The translations under genes and the position numbers were made by a program. Positions 17,161-25,150 of a DNA stretch of 39,767 nucleotides are shown piece by piece. Each line of letters starts with the position of its first letter. Position 1 is the stretch's first letter. Below the pieces are notes generated by a model that saw nothing but the letters and a program-made list of their open reading frames with translations, ran no database searches and was not told the DNA's origin. Source of the stretch: CAZLMW01 sp964560875 (lineage in GTDB: Bacteria > Myxococcota_A > UBA9042); assembly GCA_964560875.1 (NCBI GenBank), contig CAZLMW010000071.1, forward strand, positions 1 to 39,767, read 5' to 3'.

Positions 17161-18693
17161 CTAGTCGAAGCTGGGGAGCTTCCGACGCCGCTTGGTGGAC
17201 TTGGTGGACTTGGTGGACTTGGTGGACTTGGTGGACTTGGTGGACTTGGTGCGGCTGCGCTTGTTGCGGCTGCGGCGGTAACGGCGACGGCGGCGCCTGG
17301 TCGGCTTGACGGCGGCTTGCTTGGCGGCGGCCGCGGCGGCGGCTGCTTGCTCTTCGGCACGTTGGGCGGCGGCAGCTTCTTGCGCGGCGGCGGCTTCGGC
17401 TTTGCGGCGCACGACCTTGCGCTTGTGTTCGATCTCGCGCGTGACGATGCCGGTAAGCGCGGCCCCGAGCAGAGACACGCGCACTTGCGGGGCAACGACC
17501 GCGGGATCGGCGCCGGCCGGGGCGTAGCTGGTGCCCGTGGCGCGATACAACGTGAGAGACGCCGCGACGTCAGCGATCTCGTCGAGCCCCTCTTCATCGA
17601 CGCTGCTGCTGGTCAGCGCGACGAGCGACAGCGCGCCGATCACCACCAACGCGCTGACGCCAGCCATCATCGTTGTACGTCGCCGCTTCGCCTTGTTGTC
17701 GAGCCGAAACATCACGCTGAAGTCGTTCAGCATCTGGTGCACGTCGCTTGGGGAGCGTTGTCTATGCGTGGGATCGGGCAGCTCGAACGTCAGCGGCTTG
17801 TCGGGGCGGCGTTCGCTGGTTGCGGCGGCGGCTGGGCGCTCGGAGCCACTGTCGAAGAACGCCTTGTTTGTTGGTCCGGTCGCGCGCCTGTTCCGGTTGC
17901 GACTGCCACGTCGTTGGGCGCTGCGGGTTGCCCCGGTTGTGCGTCGCGGCTTGGCGGCGGTGGGTGCGCTCGGAGCGTGGCGAGCCGCTTGGGCGCGGAC
18001 ATTTTCGATCTCGGCCTTGATGGCGTCGCGATCGAGGTTCTGTTCGGTGTCGCCCGCATCGGGGTGGGTGTCTGAGAACTCGGGGATGACCGGCATCTGG
18101 TCGGAGATGCCGCCAAACTCAGGCGACGTCTTTTCGCGTCCGGCCGCAACCGGGATCTCGGCGTCGTCGGAGATACGAATCTGCCCGCTGATCGAGGCCG
18201 GCGACACCATCGCCGGGTTCACGCCCGCCACCGGACCCGTGTCGGGGTCGGTCTTTTCCCGGAGGTCGGGCCCAAATCCAAGCTCTGTTCCGACGACGGC
18301 GACCCCTGGCAGCACGGGCAGGTCATCGGAGACCACAAAGTCCGTCGCGCGAAGGGCTGGCCCGGTGTCGACGCCGTCGGCGTCGGTCAGGACAATGTCG
18401 GCGTCGGTCAGGACAATGTCGGCGTCGGTCAGGACAATGTCGGCGTCGGTCAGGACAACGTCGGCTGCGTCATCTTGCGGCAGCTCCGGCTGAGGAGACT
18501 GGGGCGAGGCGGAGTCGGGCGTTTCCGGCGTCGGCTCCTCGACAAGAGACACGTCCACGCCGCCCCGCTTCTTACGGGTCAAAAGCAGCGCAGCGTTGCA
18601 TTTGGGGCACGTACTTGGGGTCGGCTTCGTGCGCTTGAGGCGCCGGCCGTTAACGTCGTATCCCTCGTTGCACCTGGCGCATTGAACGCGCAA
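17161..18693 (-). CDS. zinc-ribbon membrane protein with repeat-rich linker and (KST)6 tail
   Basis: I choose a TTG start at 18693 because GGGAGG (18700-18705) is 6 bases upstream and the protein then opens with a zinc ribbon of the MJ0042 type. The Cys positions are 5, 8, 29 and 32 (CARC...CPKC). No ATG exists near this point. The 510-residue protein has a long acidic Asp/Thr/Pro-rich region with four VLTDADI repeats, one transmembrane helix at about 340-360 (MMAGVSALVVIGALSLVAL), an Ala-rich coiled segment and a basic tail with six KST repeats. Myxobacterial proteins with an N-terminal zinc ribbon and a single membrane helix are common, but I cannot name this one. With cytoplasmic zinc ribbon, the basic tail would be periplasmic. 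Confidence 0.75.
   Translation of the reverse strand: MRVQCARCNEGYDVNGRRLKRTKPTPSTCPKCNAALLLTRKKRGGVDVSLVEEPTPETPDSASPQSPQPELPQDDAADVVLTDADIVLTDADIVLTDADIVLTDADGVDTGPALRATDFVVSDDLPVLPGVAVVGTELGFGPDLREKTDPDTGPVAGVNPAMVSPASISGQIRISDDAEIPVAAGREKTSPEFGGISDQMPVIPEFSDTHPDAGDTEQNLDRDAIKAEIENVRAQAARHAPSAPTAAKPRRTTGATRSAQRRGSRNRNRRATGPTNKAFFDSGSERPAAAATSERRPDKPLTFELPDPTHRQRSPSDVHQMLNDFSVMFRLDNKAKRRRTTMMAGVSALVVIGALSLVALTSSSVDEEGLDEIADVAASLTLYRATGTSYAPAGADPAVVAPQVRVSLLGAALTGIVTREIEHKRKVVRRKAEAAAAQEAAAAQRAEEQAAAAAAAAKQAAVKPTRRRRRRYRRSRNKRSRTKSTKSTKSTKSTKSTKSTKRRRKLPSFD
17191..17244 (+). repeat. 9-bp tandem repeat, six copies, coding for (KST)6
   Basis: CTTGGTGGA is repeated six times without error. On the minus strand this encodes a Lys-Ser-Thr ladder at the C-terminus of the zinc-ribbon membrane protein. 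Confidence 0.95.
18376..18459 (+). repeat. 21-bp tandem repeat, four copies, coding for VLTDADI
   Basis: Four 21-bp units (18376-18396, 18397-18417, 18418-18438, 18439-18459) are identical except for one base in the last. They encode four copies of a seven-residue acidic motif in the zinc-ribbon protein. The near identity indicates a recent duplication. Confidence 0.95.
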
Positions 18694-18759
18694 TGGATGC
18701 CTCCCACTGTGTCCCGATCGTAGTCCGCGTGGCGCTGCGGTCAAAGCAACCGCGGGTTG

Positions 18760-18768
18760 TGCTATCGT
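18760..18768 (+). promoter_or_regulatory. extended -10 box upstream of the SEC-C gene
   Basis: TGCTATCGT matches an extended -10 (TGn-TAnnnT). GTCAAA at 18740-18745 is a weak -35 at 17 bases. The transcript would have a leader of about 130 bases ending in the tandem ribosome-binding repeats. Confidence 0.3.
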
Positions 18769-18859
18769 CGCGGCATCCCAATCCGGCCCCTGCGCCGCTC
18801 CAGCCTCGCCTTCGATGCCTGCGCAGATTTCTCGAGGCGCGCGCATTTAAGGACGCCCC

Positions 18860-18904
18860 AAGAAAGGACGACCCAAGAAAGGACGACCCAAGAAAGGACG
18901 ACCC
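18860..18904 (+). repeat. triplicated 15-bp repeat, each unit carrying a Shine-Dalgarno
   Basis: AAGAAAGGACGACCC occurs three times in perfect tandem (18860-18874, 18875-18889, 18890-18904), ending directly at the ATG at 18905. Each unit holds AAAGGA; the last is at correct spacing for initiation. A diverged partial copy (AAGGACGCCCC) precedes the array from 18849. Confidence 0.95.
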
Positions 18905-19219
18905 ATGAGCGAAATCGATCCGAACACGCCGCGAAACGCCCCGTGCCCCTGTGGGAGCGGCAAGAAATACAAGCGCTGTCACGGCGCCGAAGAGCTGGCG
19001 GCGGCCGATGCACCGGTCGAATCAGACGGCAAGGTCCGCACCGCTTTCATCGTGGCCGTGCTGATCTCGATCGGCGTTGGCGTGGCGTTCGAACCCGACA
19101 AGGGCCTTGCGTTCTTTGCGGTGGCGATCATCGGCATCGGCGCGTGGTCGATCTTCCGCAACCCGCCGCCGCCCAAGAGCGGTGGCGACGACGCTGCGGC
19201 GATCAACTTTGGCGGATAG
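18905..19219 (+). CDS. small SEC-C zinc-motif membrane protein
   Basis: This 104-residue protein carries an N-terminal SEC-C motif with ligands C14, C16, C25 and H26 (CPCGSGKKYKRCHG). It is followed by two hydrophobic helices at about 46-63 and 68-86 and an acidic end. The SEC-C zinc motif, known from the SecA tail, binds SecB and ribosomes there. In stand-alone proteins its role is mostly unknown. A two-helix hairpin would anchor it in the inner membrane with the zinc motif in the cytoplasm. It is divergent from the zinc-ribbon gene and converges on icmF. A triple Shine-Dalgarno repeat precedes the ATG. Confidence 0.88.
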   Translation: MSEIDPNTPRNAPCPCGSGKKYKRCHGAEELAAADAPVESDGKVRTAFIVAVLISIGVGVAFEPDKGLAFFAVAIIGIGAWSIFRNPPPPKSGGDDAAAINFGG

Positions 19220-19244
19220 CAGACGGCGCCGAAGCTGAGCCCGG

Positions 19245-22200
19245 CTACATACTGCGGCGGTACTGACCGCCAACTTCGTACAGCGCGCGGCTGACCTGGC
19301 CGAGCGACAACACCTCCGTCGCGTTCATCAACTCGGCGAACACGTTACCGCCGGCGATGGCGACCTCTTTGAGCCGGTCGACCGCGGCATCGGCCTGTGC
19401 GGCATGGGCCTGGTGAAACACGTGCAAGCGCGCGAGCTGGTCGGCTTTTTCCTCGTCGGTTGAGCGGATGAGCTCGATCGTCGTCTCGCCCGCCGGATCC
19501 TGCGGTGATGTGAACGTGTTGACGCCGATGATCGGCAGCTCACCGGTGTGCTTGCGGTGCTCGTAGTAGAGGCTCTCTTCCTGGATCTTGCCCCGCTGGT
19601 ACATCCGCTCCATCGCGCCGAGCACGCCGCCACGCTCGCTGAGGCGCTCGAATTCGCTCAACACAGCCTCTTCGACCAGGTCGGTGAGCTCGTCGATGAT
19701 GAACGACCCCTGGTTGGGGTTTTCGTTGAACGCGACACCGAATTCGTTGTTGATGATGAGCTGGATCGCCAACGCCCGGCGAACCGACTCTTCGGTCGGG
19801 GTGGTGATCGCCTCGTCGTACGCGTTGGTGTGCAGGCTGTTGCAGTTGTCGTAGATGGCCAGCAGCGCCTGCAGTGTGGTGCGGATGTCGTTGAACGCGA
19901 TCTCCTGGGCGTGCAAGGAGCGGCCCGATGTCTGCACGTGGTACTTCAGCTTCTGCGCGCGTTCACTGGCACCGTAGAGCTCGCGTAGAGCGACTGCCCA
20001 GATGCGCCGCGCGACCCGGCCGATGACCGCATATTCGGGGTCCATACCGTTGCTGAAGAAGAAGCTGAAGTTGCCCGCGAAGCGATCCACGTCCATGCCG
20101 CGAGCCCGGTAGTACTCGATGAACGTAAAGCCGTTGGCCAACGTAAACGCCAGCTGGGAGATCGGGTTCGCGCCGGCTTCGGCGATGTGATAGCCGCTGA
20201 TCGACACCGAATAAAAGTTGCGCACGCCGTGGTCGATGAACCACTGCTGCACGTCACCCTGCATCTGCAGCGCGAACTCGGTGCTGAAGATGCACGTGTT
20301 CTGCGCCTGGTCTTCCTTGAGAATATCGGCCTGCACGGTGCCGCGGACCTTCGCCACGGTGGCGTCGACCAGCGCGGTGTAGTCGGCGTCGGACACCAGC
20401 GCCCGAAGCTCGTCGAAGCTCTTGCCCCCGGCGTCGGGCTGCAGGCAATCGGCTTCGGAGATGGCGAGCTTCCCTTCGTCGCGGAGCTTGCGCCGCAGCT
20501 GCTGGCGAACCGCGGTGTTGAAGAAGAAGGCGAGAATCGTCGGCGCCGGCCCGTTGATGGTCATCGAGACCGACGTTGTCGGCGAACACAGGTCAAACCC
20601 CGCGTAGAGCGCCTCCATGTCTTCGACGGTCGCGATGGACACGCCCGAGTTGCCGACCTTGCCCCAGATGTCGGGCCGTCGATCGGGATCTTCGCCGTAG
20701 AGCGTCACCGAATCGAACGCCGTCGAGAGGCGCTTGGCTTTGCTGTGTCGCGACAGGTAGTGAAAGCGCTTGTTGGTGCGCCATGGGCCGCCTTCGCCGG
20801 CGAACATGCGGGTGGGATCTTCACCGGCGCGCTTGAACGGAAACACGCCCGCTGTGAACGGAAAGCTGCCGGGCAGGTTCTCAAGGAGACGCCAGCGCAG
20901 GATCTCGCCCCACGCCTTGAACCGCGGCACAGACACCTTGGGGATCTTCTGCTGCGACAGGCTCTCTTTGTGGTTGGTGACCGAGATCGTTCGGTTCCTG
21001 ACGACGTAGCTGTTCGTCTCGCCCCGATAGCGCTGCACCATGTCCGGCCACTCGTCGAGCAGCGCCTTGCAGCCGGCGTCCAGCTTGTCCGTGGCGGCGG
21101 TCGTTGCGGCGCCAAGAGCACCGTCATCTCCAACGAGCTCCGCGGCACGTCGAAGGGCTTGGAGGTCGGCGGCGGCGTCCGCTTGAACGTCAGCCCAGCG
21201 CTTGTAGGCGCGAACGGCGTCGGCGATTTCAGCGAGGTAGCGGTCGCGTCGCGGCGGGATCAGGTGCCCACGGTCGGGAAGTCCCGTTTGCAGCTGGCCG
21301 GTGAATCGTCCAGACAGGGCTCTGCCGGTGCGGGCGCCGATCACGTCGAGCAGCGCCTTGTACACCGCGTTGCACCCGAGGTCGTTGAACTGGCTGGCCA
21401 TCGCGGCGTGTACGGGCATGGCGTCGATCGGCTCGCTGAACCGCTGATGGGCGCGTTGATAGGCCTTCTTCACGTCGCGGACGGCGTCGAGGGCGCCCGG
21501 CTTGTCGAACTTGTTGACGACGACCAGGTCGGCGAGATCGATCATCTCGATCTTCTCGAGCTGACTCTGCGCGCCGAACTCGGGCGTCATGACGTACATG
21601 GCGACATCGACCAGGTCGACGATGGAGCTGTCCGCCTGGCCAATGCCGCTCGTCTCGGCGATGACGAGGTCACACCCGGCGGCTTTGCAGAGCGCGATGG
21701 CTTCGTCGAGCGCCTCGCTGACCTCCGAACCCGACCCGCGCGTCGCCAGAGACCTCATGAAGATGCGGCCGTTGTCGATCGAGTTCATGCGGATTCGGTC
21801 GCCGAGCAGCGCGCCGCCGGTCCGTTTCTTGGTCGGATCGACGCTCAGCACGGCGACCGTGTGCTCCGGAAAGTCCTCGCAATAGCGCCGGCATAGCTCG
21901 TCAACCAGGGACGATTTTCCGGCGCCCCCGGTGCCTGTAATGCCGATGACGGGCGCAGAACTCGCCTTGGCCAAGCCGCTGATATCGCGCGTCCATGACT
22001 CCCACAGCTTGGGTTCGACGCGACGCTCCGACGCCGCTTCCGCCCACGAGATGGCCCGCGCCAGGGCACGCCAACGGGTCCATTTGTCCGCCGAGCCAAG
22101 CGCCTCGAGACCGATCGCCGCTGCGCCGCCCCCATCCCCCGCCTGCAGCGGTGACCAGTCGCACGACGTGGCGAGGTGGTTGATCATCCCTTGCAGGCCC

Positions 22201-22610
22201 AGTCGCCGGCCGTCTTCGGGGTGGTAGATCTGTGCGATTCCGTAGCCTTGGAGCTCGTGCTTCTCCTCGGGGATGATCGTGCCGCCGCCGCCACCAAAGA
22301 GCTTGATATGCCCTGCCCCGCGCTCGTTGAGCAGGTCGTAGGCGTACTTGAAATACTCCATGTGACCGCCCTGGTAGGACGAAATTGCGATACCCTGCGC
22401 GTCTTCCTGGATCGCCGCGGTGACGACCGTATCGACGCTGCGGTTGTGGCCGAGGTGAATGACCTCGCATCCGGTCGCCTGCAGGATTCGCCGCATGATG
22501 TTGATCGCGGCGTCGTGGCCGTCGAAGAGCGACGCGGCGGTCACGATGCGCACGTTATGCTCGGGCTTGTAGGGCTGCGGTACGGCTGGCGTATGATGCG
22601 GTTTGGGCAT
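19245..22610 (-). CDS. icmF: fused isobutyryl-CoA mutase with G-protein chaperone domain
   Basis: IcmF interconverts isobutyryl-CoA and n-butyryl-CoA with adenosylcobalamin; some forms accept related acyl-CoAs. The 1121-residue protein starts at ATG 22610 behind GGGAG; the frame continues into the gap but that extension is not coding. Domains in order are a B12-binding Rossmann domain with the base-off signature DGHD (D30, H32; 20-150), a MeaI-like GTPase with P-loop GTGGAGKSS (K232), ETSGIGQ and NKFD, a linker, and the large mutase barrel with TINGPAP, the FFFSNGMDPEY segment and a C-terminal VSRALYEVGGQYRR. The length agrees with known IcmF proteins. The usual DxHxxG appears as DGHDAA. Acyl-CoA specificity cannot be settled by eye. 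Confidence 0.95.
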   Translation of the reverse strand: MPKPHHTPAVPQPYKPEHNVRIVTAASLFDGHDAAINIMRRILQATGCEVIHLGHNRSVDTVVTAAIQEDAQGIAISSYQGGHMEYFKYAYDLLNERGAGHIKLFGGGGGTIIPEEKHELQGYGIAQIYHPEDGRRLGLQGMINHLATSCDWSPLQAGDGGGAAAIGLEALGSADKWTRWRALARAISWAEAASERRVEPKLWESWTRDISGLAKASSAPVIGITGTGGAGKSSLVDELCRRYCEDFPEHTVAVLSVDPTKKRTGGALLGDRIRMNSIDNGRIFMRSLATRGSGSEVSEALDEAIALCKAAGCDLVIAETSGIGQADSSIVDLVDVAMYVMTPEFGAQSQLEKIEMIDLADLVVVNKFDKPGALDAVRDVKKAYQRAHQRFSEPIDAMPVHAAMASQFNDLGCNAVYKALLDVIGARTGRALSGRFTGQLQTGLPDRGHLIPPRRDRYLAEIADAVRAYKRWADVQADAAADLQALRRAAELVGDDGALGAATTAATDKLDAGCKALLDEWPDMVQRYRGETNSYVVRNRTISVTNHKESLSQQKIPKVSVPRFKAWGEILRWRLLENLPGSFPFTAGVFPFKRAGEDPTRMFAGEGGPWRTNKRFHYLSRHSKAKRLSTAFDSVTLYGEDPDRRPDIWGKVGNSGVSIATVEDMEALYAGFDLCSPTTSVSMTINGPAPTILAFFFNTAVRQQLRRKLRDEGKLAISEADCLQPDAGGKSFDELRALVSDADYTALVDATVAKVRGTVQADILKEDQAQNTCIFSTEFALQMQGDVQQWFIDHGVRNFYSVSISGYHIAEAGANPISQLAFTLANGFTFIEYYRARGMDVDRFAGNFSFFFSNGMDPEYAVIGRVARRIWAVALRELYGASERAQKLKYHVQTSGRSLHAQEIAFNDIRTTLQALLAIYDNCNSLHTNAYDEAITTPTEESVRRALAIQLIINNEFGVAFNENPNQGSFIIDELTDLVEEAVLSEFERLSERGGVLGAMERMYQRGKIQEESLYYEHRKHTGELPIIGVNTFTSPQDPAGETTIELIRSTDEEKADQLARLHVFHQAHAAQADAAVDRLKEVAIAGGNVFAELMNATEVLSLGQVSRALYEVGGQYRRSM

Positions 22611-22667
22611 GGCAAACTCCCGGGCGCGGATGGTGTGCCGCGCAGCGCAGGCCGGCAAGGGTCTGTT

Positions 22668-22679
22668 GTCGATATCGAC
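22668..22679. promoter_or_regulatory. 12-bp palindrome in the divergent icmF/pirin intergenic region
   Basis: GTCGATATCGAC is a perfect 12-bp palindrome between the two divergent starts and directly upstream of a promoter-like pair. It could be an operator for a dimeric regulator, but it is a single site and may be chance. Confidence 0.25.
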
Positions 22680-22681
22680 GC

Positions 22682-22709
22682 TTGCCGCGTCCCCACCGCA
22701 AGCTATACC
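22682..22709 (+). promoter_or_regulatory. candidate promoter for the gap-interrupted plus-strand gene
   Basis: TTGCCG (22682-22687), a 16-base spacer and TATACC (22704-22709) give a plausible -35/-10 pair about 40 bases upstream of ATG 22749. Confidence 0.4.
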
Positions 22710-22748
22710 GATAGTGACGGGTAATCGTCCCGCGACTCGGAGGACATG

Positions 22749-22772
22749 ATGGCCACACGCGAAGACATCAAA
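22749..22772 (+). CDS. 5' end of a gene cut by the scaffold gap
   Basis: GGAGG (22739-22743) lies 5 bases before ATG 22749, which opens MATREDIK before the run of N. An ATG at 22746 is too close to the site. Only eight codons are visible, so the product cannot be named. It may be the true start of the pirin gene on the other side of the gap, because pirin lacks a start there. Confidence 0.5.
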
Positions 22773-22872
22773 NNNNNNNNNNNNNNNNNNNNNNNNNNNN
22801 NNNNNNNNNNNNNNNNNNNNNNNNNNNNNNNNNNNNNNNNNNNNNNNNNNNNNNNNNNNNNNNNNNNNNNNN
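22773..22872. other. assembly gap of 100 N
   Basis: Exactly 100 N, the customary placeholder for a scaffold gap of unknown length. The base right after it begins a 15-bp tandem repeat, which may be why assembly stopped here. Confidence 0.98.
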
Positions 22873-22902
22873 GGCTGCAACGAACCAGGCTGCAACGAAG
22901 GC
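22873..22902 (+). repeat. two copies of a 15-bp tandem repeat bordering the gap
   Basis: GGCTGCAACGAACCA (22873-22887) and GGCTGCAACGAAGGC (22888-22902) share 12 of 12 leading bases. They encode AATNQ-AATKA in the pirin frame. More copies may be hidden in the gap. Confidence 0.75.
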
Positions 22903-23932
22903 GGGGTCAACCAGTCCGATCGCCGATCCAATCCTGTCGGTCGGCGGGCTTGGGTTCCCGTGGAAGACGCTGGATCCCTTCCTGTTTTGCGTCCATCACG
23001 ACGACAAGTACCCGGCGGGCAACGACGCGTTGGGACCCGCAGCATCGCTGGCCGGCCGCACAATGGGCATGGACTTCGCCGGCAAAGACGGCTGGCGGAT
23101 GTACCACGGGCGGGCTGTTCCCGGCTTTCCGCAGCACCCCCACCGCGGCTTTGAAACCATCAGCATCGTGCGACGCGGGCACATCGACCACTCCGACTCC
23201 CTCGGCGCGACGGCGCGGATCGGCCCAGGTGACGTGCAGTGGATGACCGCCGGACGCGGCATCGTGCACAGCGAGATGTTCCCCCTGCTCAACAAGGACG
23301 GGACCAACCCCTGCGAGTTCTTCCAGCTATGGATCAACCTGCCGGGCCGCAACAAGATGGTGCCGCCCGCGTTCAAAATGTTTTGGGCCAAGGAGATCCC
23401 GACCCACGTGTTTCACGACGCCAAGTCGCGCGCCACCAAGGTCACGATCGTCGCCGGCGAGCTCGCCGCGAAGAAGGCACCTGAACCTCCCGAGCACTCC
23501 TGGGCTGCAGCGCCGGGCAGCGACGTGGCCATCTACCGCGTGCAGATGGCGGACGAGGCGACCTGGACCCTTCCCCCGGCACCAGCCGGCGTCAACCGCG
23601 TCATCTACGTTTTCCGCGGCGCCGGTGCGCAGATCGCGAGCCGCAGCGTGATGGGCAGCTCCATGGTCGTCGTGCATCCGCAAGCCGCGATCCCGATCAG
23701 GGCCCCCAAGGGCGGGGCGGAGCTGCTCGTGCTGCAAGGGCGCCCAATCGGCGAACCCGTGGCGCAACGCGGCCCCTTCGTCATGAACACGTGGGACGAG
23801 ATTCAAACCGCCTATCGCGACTACAACCGCACCCGTTTCGGCGGCTGGCCCTGGCCCAACGACGAACCGGTCCATCCCCGCACGTCCGGCCGATTCGCCC
23901 GCCACGCGAACGGACGCGTCGAAAAAGCGTAG
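22874..23932 (+). CDS. pirin-family cupin protein, 5' end in the gap
   Basis: This is a bicupin of the pirin family, iron-binding proteins acting as quercetinases or redox-sensing co-regulators. An ATG at 23030 exists, but recognisable pirin sequence continues upstream of it (VGGLGFPWKTLDPFLFCVHH), so the start is in or before the gap; 22874 is merely the first in-frame codon. The cupin metal ligands are visible: two His in FPQHPHRGFET and His/Glu in GIVHSEM. The C-terminal cupin ends with FGGWPWPNDEPVH, usual for the family. The visible part is 352 codons, longer than typical pirins of about 290, owing to an Ala/Thr-rich N-terminal stretch and a C-terminal extension. Its stop directly abuts that of the convergent gene. 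Confidence 0.9.
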   Translation, partial: AATNQAATKAGSTSPIADPILSVGGLGFPWKTLDPFLFCVHHDDKYPAGNDALGPAASLAGRTMGMDFAGKDGWRMYHGRAVPGFPQHPHRGFETISIVRRGHIDHSDSLGATARIGPGDVQWMTAGRGIVHSEMFPLLNKDGTNPCEFFQLWINLPGRNKMVPPAFKMFWAKEIPTHVFHDAKSRATKVTIVAGELAAKKAPEPPEHSWAAAPGSDVAIYRVQMADEATWTLPPAPAGVNRVIYVFRGAGAQIASRSVMGSSMVVVHPQAAIPIRAPKGGAELLVLQGRPIGEPVAQRGPFVMNTWDEIQTAYRDYNRTRFGGWPWPNDEPVHPRTSGRFARHANGRVEKA

Positions 23933-24991
23933 CTACTTCTTCGTCATCTGCGTCCAAGGGAACTTGCCGCAGCCGCCCTTGGCGGGGTCGTTGTCGTCGG
24001 CCGTCTTCGCGGAGGCCTTTGCGTCTTTGAGCGTCTTGAGGCCGAAGTCGACCGTGCAGTGAAACCACTTGCCGTCCTTGGCTTCGGTCCAGACGACCTT
24101 GTTGTACGTGCTCGGGCCGTACTTGGCGTCTGCCGGGTTCTGCGTGATGGCCCAGTTCTTCTTGTTCTCGAACAACCGCAGCCAGCCAAAGCCCCAGGCC
24201 TGCTCGTTGATGGTCTCGCTGCCAAAAGGTGTCTTCCAGTTGCCGACCGTTTCGATCGACGTCAGGCGCGTCCAGGACGACTTGCCGCAGCCCGACTTGT
24301 CCGGCGTCGATGAATCGGCGGTCGCGGTCGAGGCTTCGGCCAGGTCGGCGGTTTCCTTGCCGAACGCGACCCAGCAGTACCACAAAGTCTTCGGCTGCCA
24401 GAAGTCCTTGGAACCGGGCCCGTTGTGCCAGACAATCTTGTTGAATTTGCTGGGGTTGTACTTGTCGTCTTTGCTGTTTTGCGTGATCAGGTACTTCTTG
24501 GCGTTGTCGAACTTCACGACCTTGCCGGCGCCAAAACCGGTGACCCATTGCGCGTCGTCGATCGCCTCGTTGCCGCCAAAGTTGCTCTCCCAGACGCCGG
24601 CGATGGCCAGCTTGTGATCCTTCCAGGGGAGCTTCGGCCCGGTCGAGCCTGCATCGGCACCGGCTGAACCCGCACCGGCAGAGCCCGCATCGCCGCCCAT
24701 AGCTGACGTATCGGATGAGGTCTTGCCGGCGTCTGTGCCCTCGCCCGCATCGCTGGACGAACTCGCATCATTGGAGGCGCCCGCATCGGTAGACGATCCC
24801 GCATCGCTCGACGTCCCCGCGTCGACGCCGCCTCCATCTGCGGCGCTTCCATCTGCGGCGCCTCCATCTGCGGCGGGCTTGCTGTCATCGTCGGTTTCGC
24901 TGCTGCAGCCGGGCGCGACAGCCAAAGTGGCGAGGCAAATCCACGCTGACAACGCCAAGACGTGCCGACCAAGCGGGTGTTTGTGGTTCAT
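23933..24991 (-). CDS. lipoprotein with two copies of a GCGKxxWT domain, preceded by a cobalamin aptamer
   Basis: I start at ATG 24991 because GGAG (25000-25003) lies 8 bases upstream and the signal peptide follows (lipobox VAPGC, C29). The 352-residue protein has a Ser/Asp/Ala/Gly linker to about residue 120, then two homologous domains of about 105-110 residues (about 130-240 and 248-352). Both share W-x-x-x-FG-x-E-x-I, FDN/FEN-x-K-x-x-x-ITQN, KY-P-S-NK-VW, a C-x-V-FG segment, a TAD motif and a final GCGK-x-WT-x-x. Each domain has two cysteines that may pair. I recall similar single domains in hypothetical proteins of myxobacteria and spirochaetes, none with a known role. The long leader carries the cobalamin riboswitch-like element, so expression may respond to B12. 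The function is unknown. Confidence 0.85.
   Translation of the reverse strand: MNHKHPLGRHVLALSAWICLATLAVAPGCSSETDDDSKPAADGGAADGSAADGGGVDAGTSSDAGSSTDAGASNDASSSSDAGEGTDAGKTSSDTSAMGGDAGSAGAGSAGADAGSTGPKLPWKDHKLAIAGVWESNFGGNEAIDDAQWVTGFGAGKVVKFDNAKKYLITQNSKDDKYNPSKFNKIVWHNGPGSKDFWQPKTLWYCWVAFGKETADLAEASTATADSSTPDKSGCGKSSWTRLTSIETVGNWKTPFGSETINEQAWGFGWLRLFENKKNWAITQNPADAKYGPSTYNKVVWTEAKDGKWFHCTVDFGLKTLKDAKASAKTADDNDPAKGGCGKFPWTQMTKK
24830..24874 (+). repeat. 15-bp tandem repeat, three copies, coding for the Ala-Asp-Gly linker
   Basis: GC(C/T)TCCATCTGCGGC-type units at 24830-24844, 24845-24859 and 24860-24874 differ at one base. On the minus strand they encode AADGG-like steps in the lipoprotein linker. 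Confidence 0.9.
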
Positions 24992-25150
24992 GATCGCGGC
25001 TCCAGTTCCCGCCAGGCGCGGGTGCGATGGGGCCACAACGGAGAACTCTCGGAGGCGCGCGGCAACCCAGCAAAGGGTGCAGCGACCACTGTCCGCCCCT
25101 TTCCTCGAGGGGGACACACGAGAGCCGCTGGAAAAAACGAGCGAGCTCTT
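24992..25150 (-). promoter_or_regulatory. leader between the cobalamin aptamer and the lipoprotein start
   Basis: This is the rest of the 405-base region without a gene between the lipoprotein and the divergent giant gene. On the minus strand it begins just after the aptamer with GAGCTCGCTCG followed by six T (25132-25137). Next comes a hairpin whose arms TGTCC-CCC and GGG-C-GGACA enclose an A-rich loop (about 25085-25115), and the leader ends with GGAG at 25000-25003. The T-run suggests a transcription-termination platform, though I cannot draw a convincing terminator stem directly before it. No peptide-coding frame stands out. Confidence 0.45.

Noticed and set aside
22610..23063. Upstream extension of the icmF frame through the gap
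   Set aside because: The N run creates an artificial open frame; beyond it the frame is antisense to pirin. ATG 22610 with GGGAG is the natural start.
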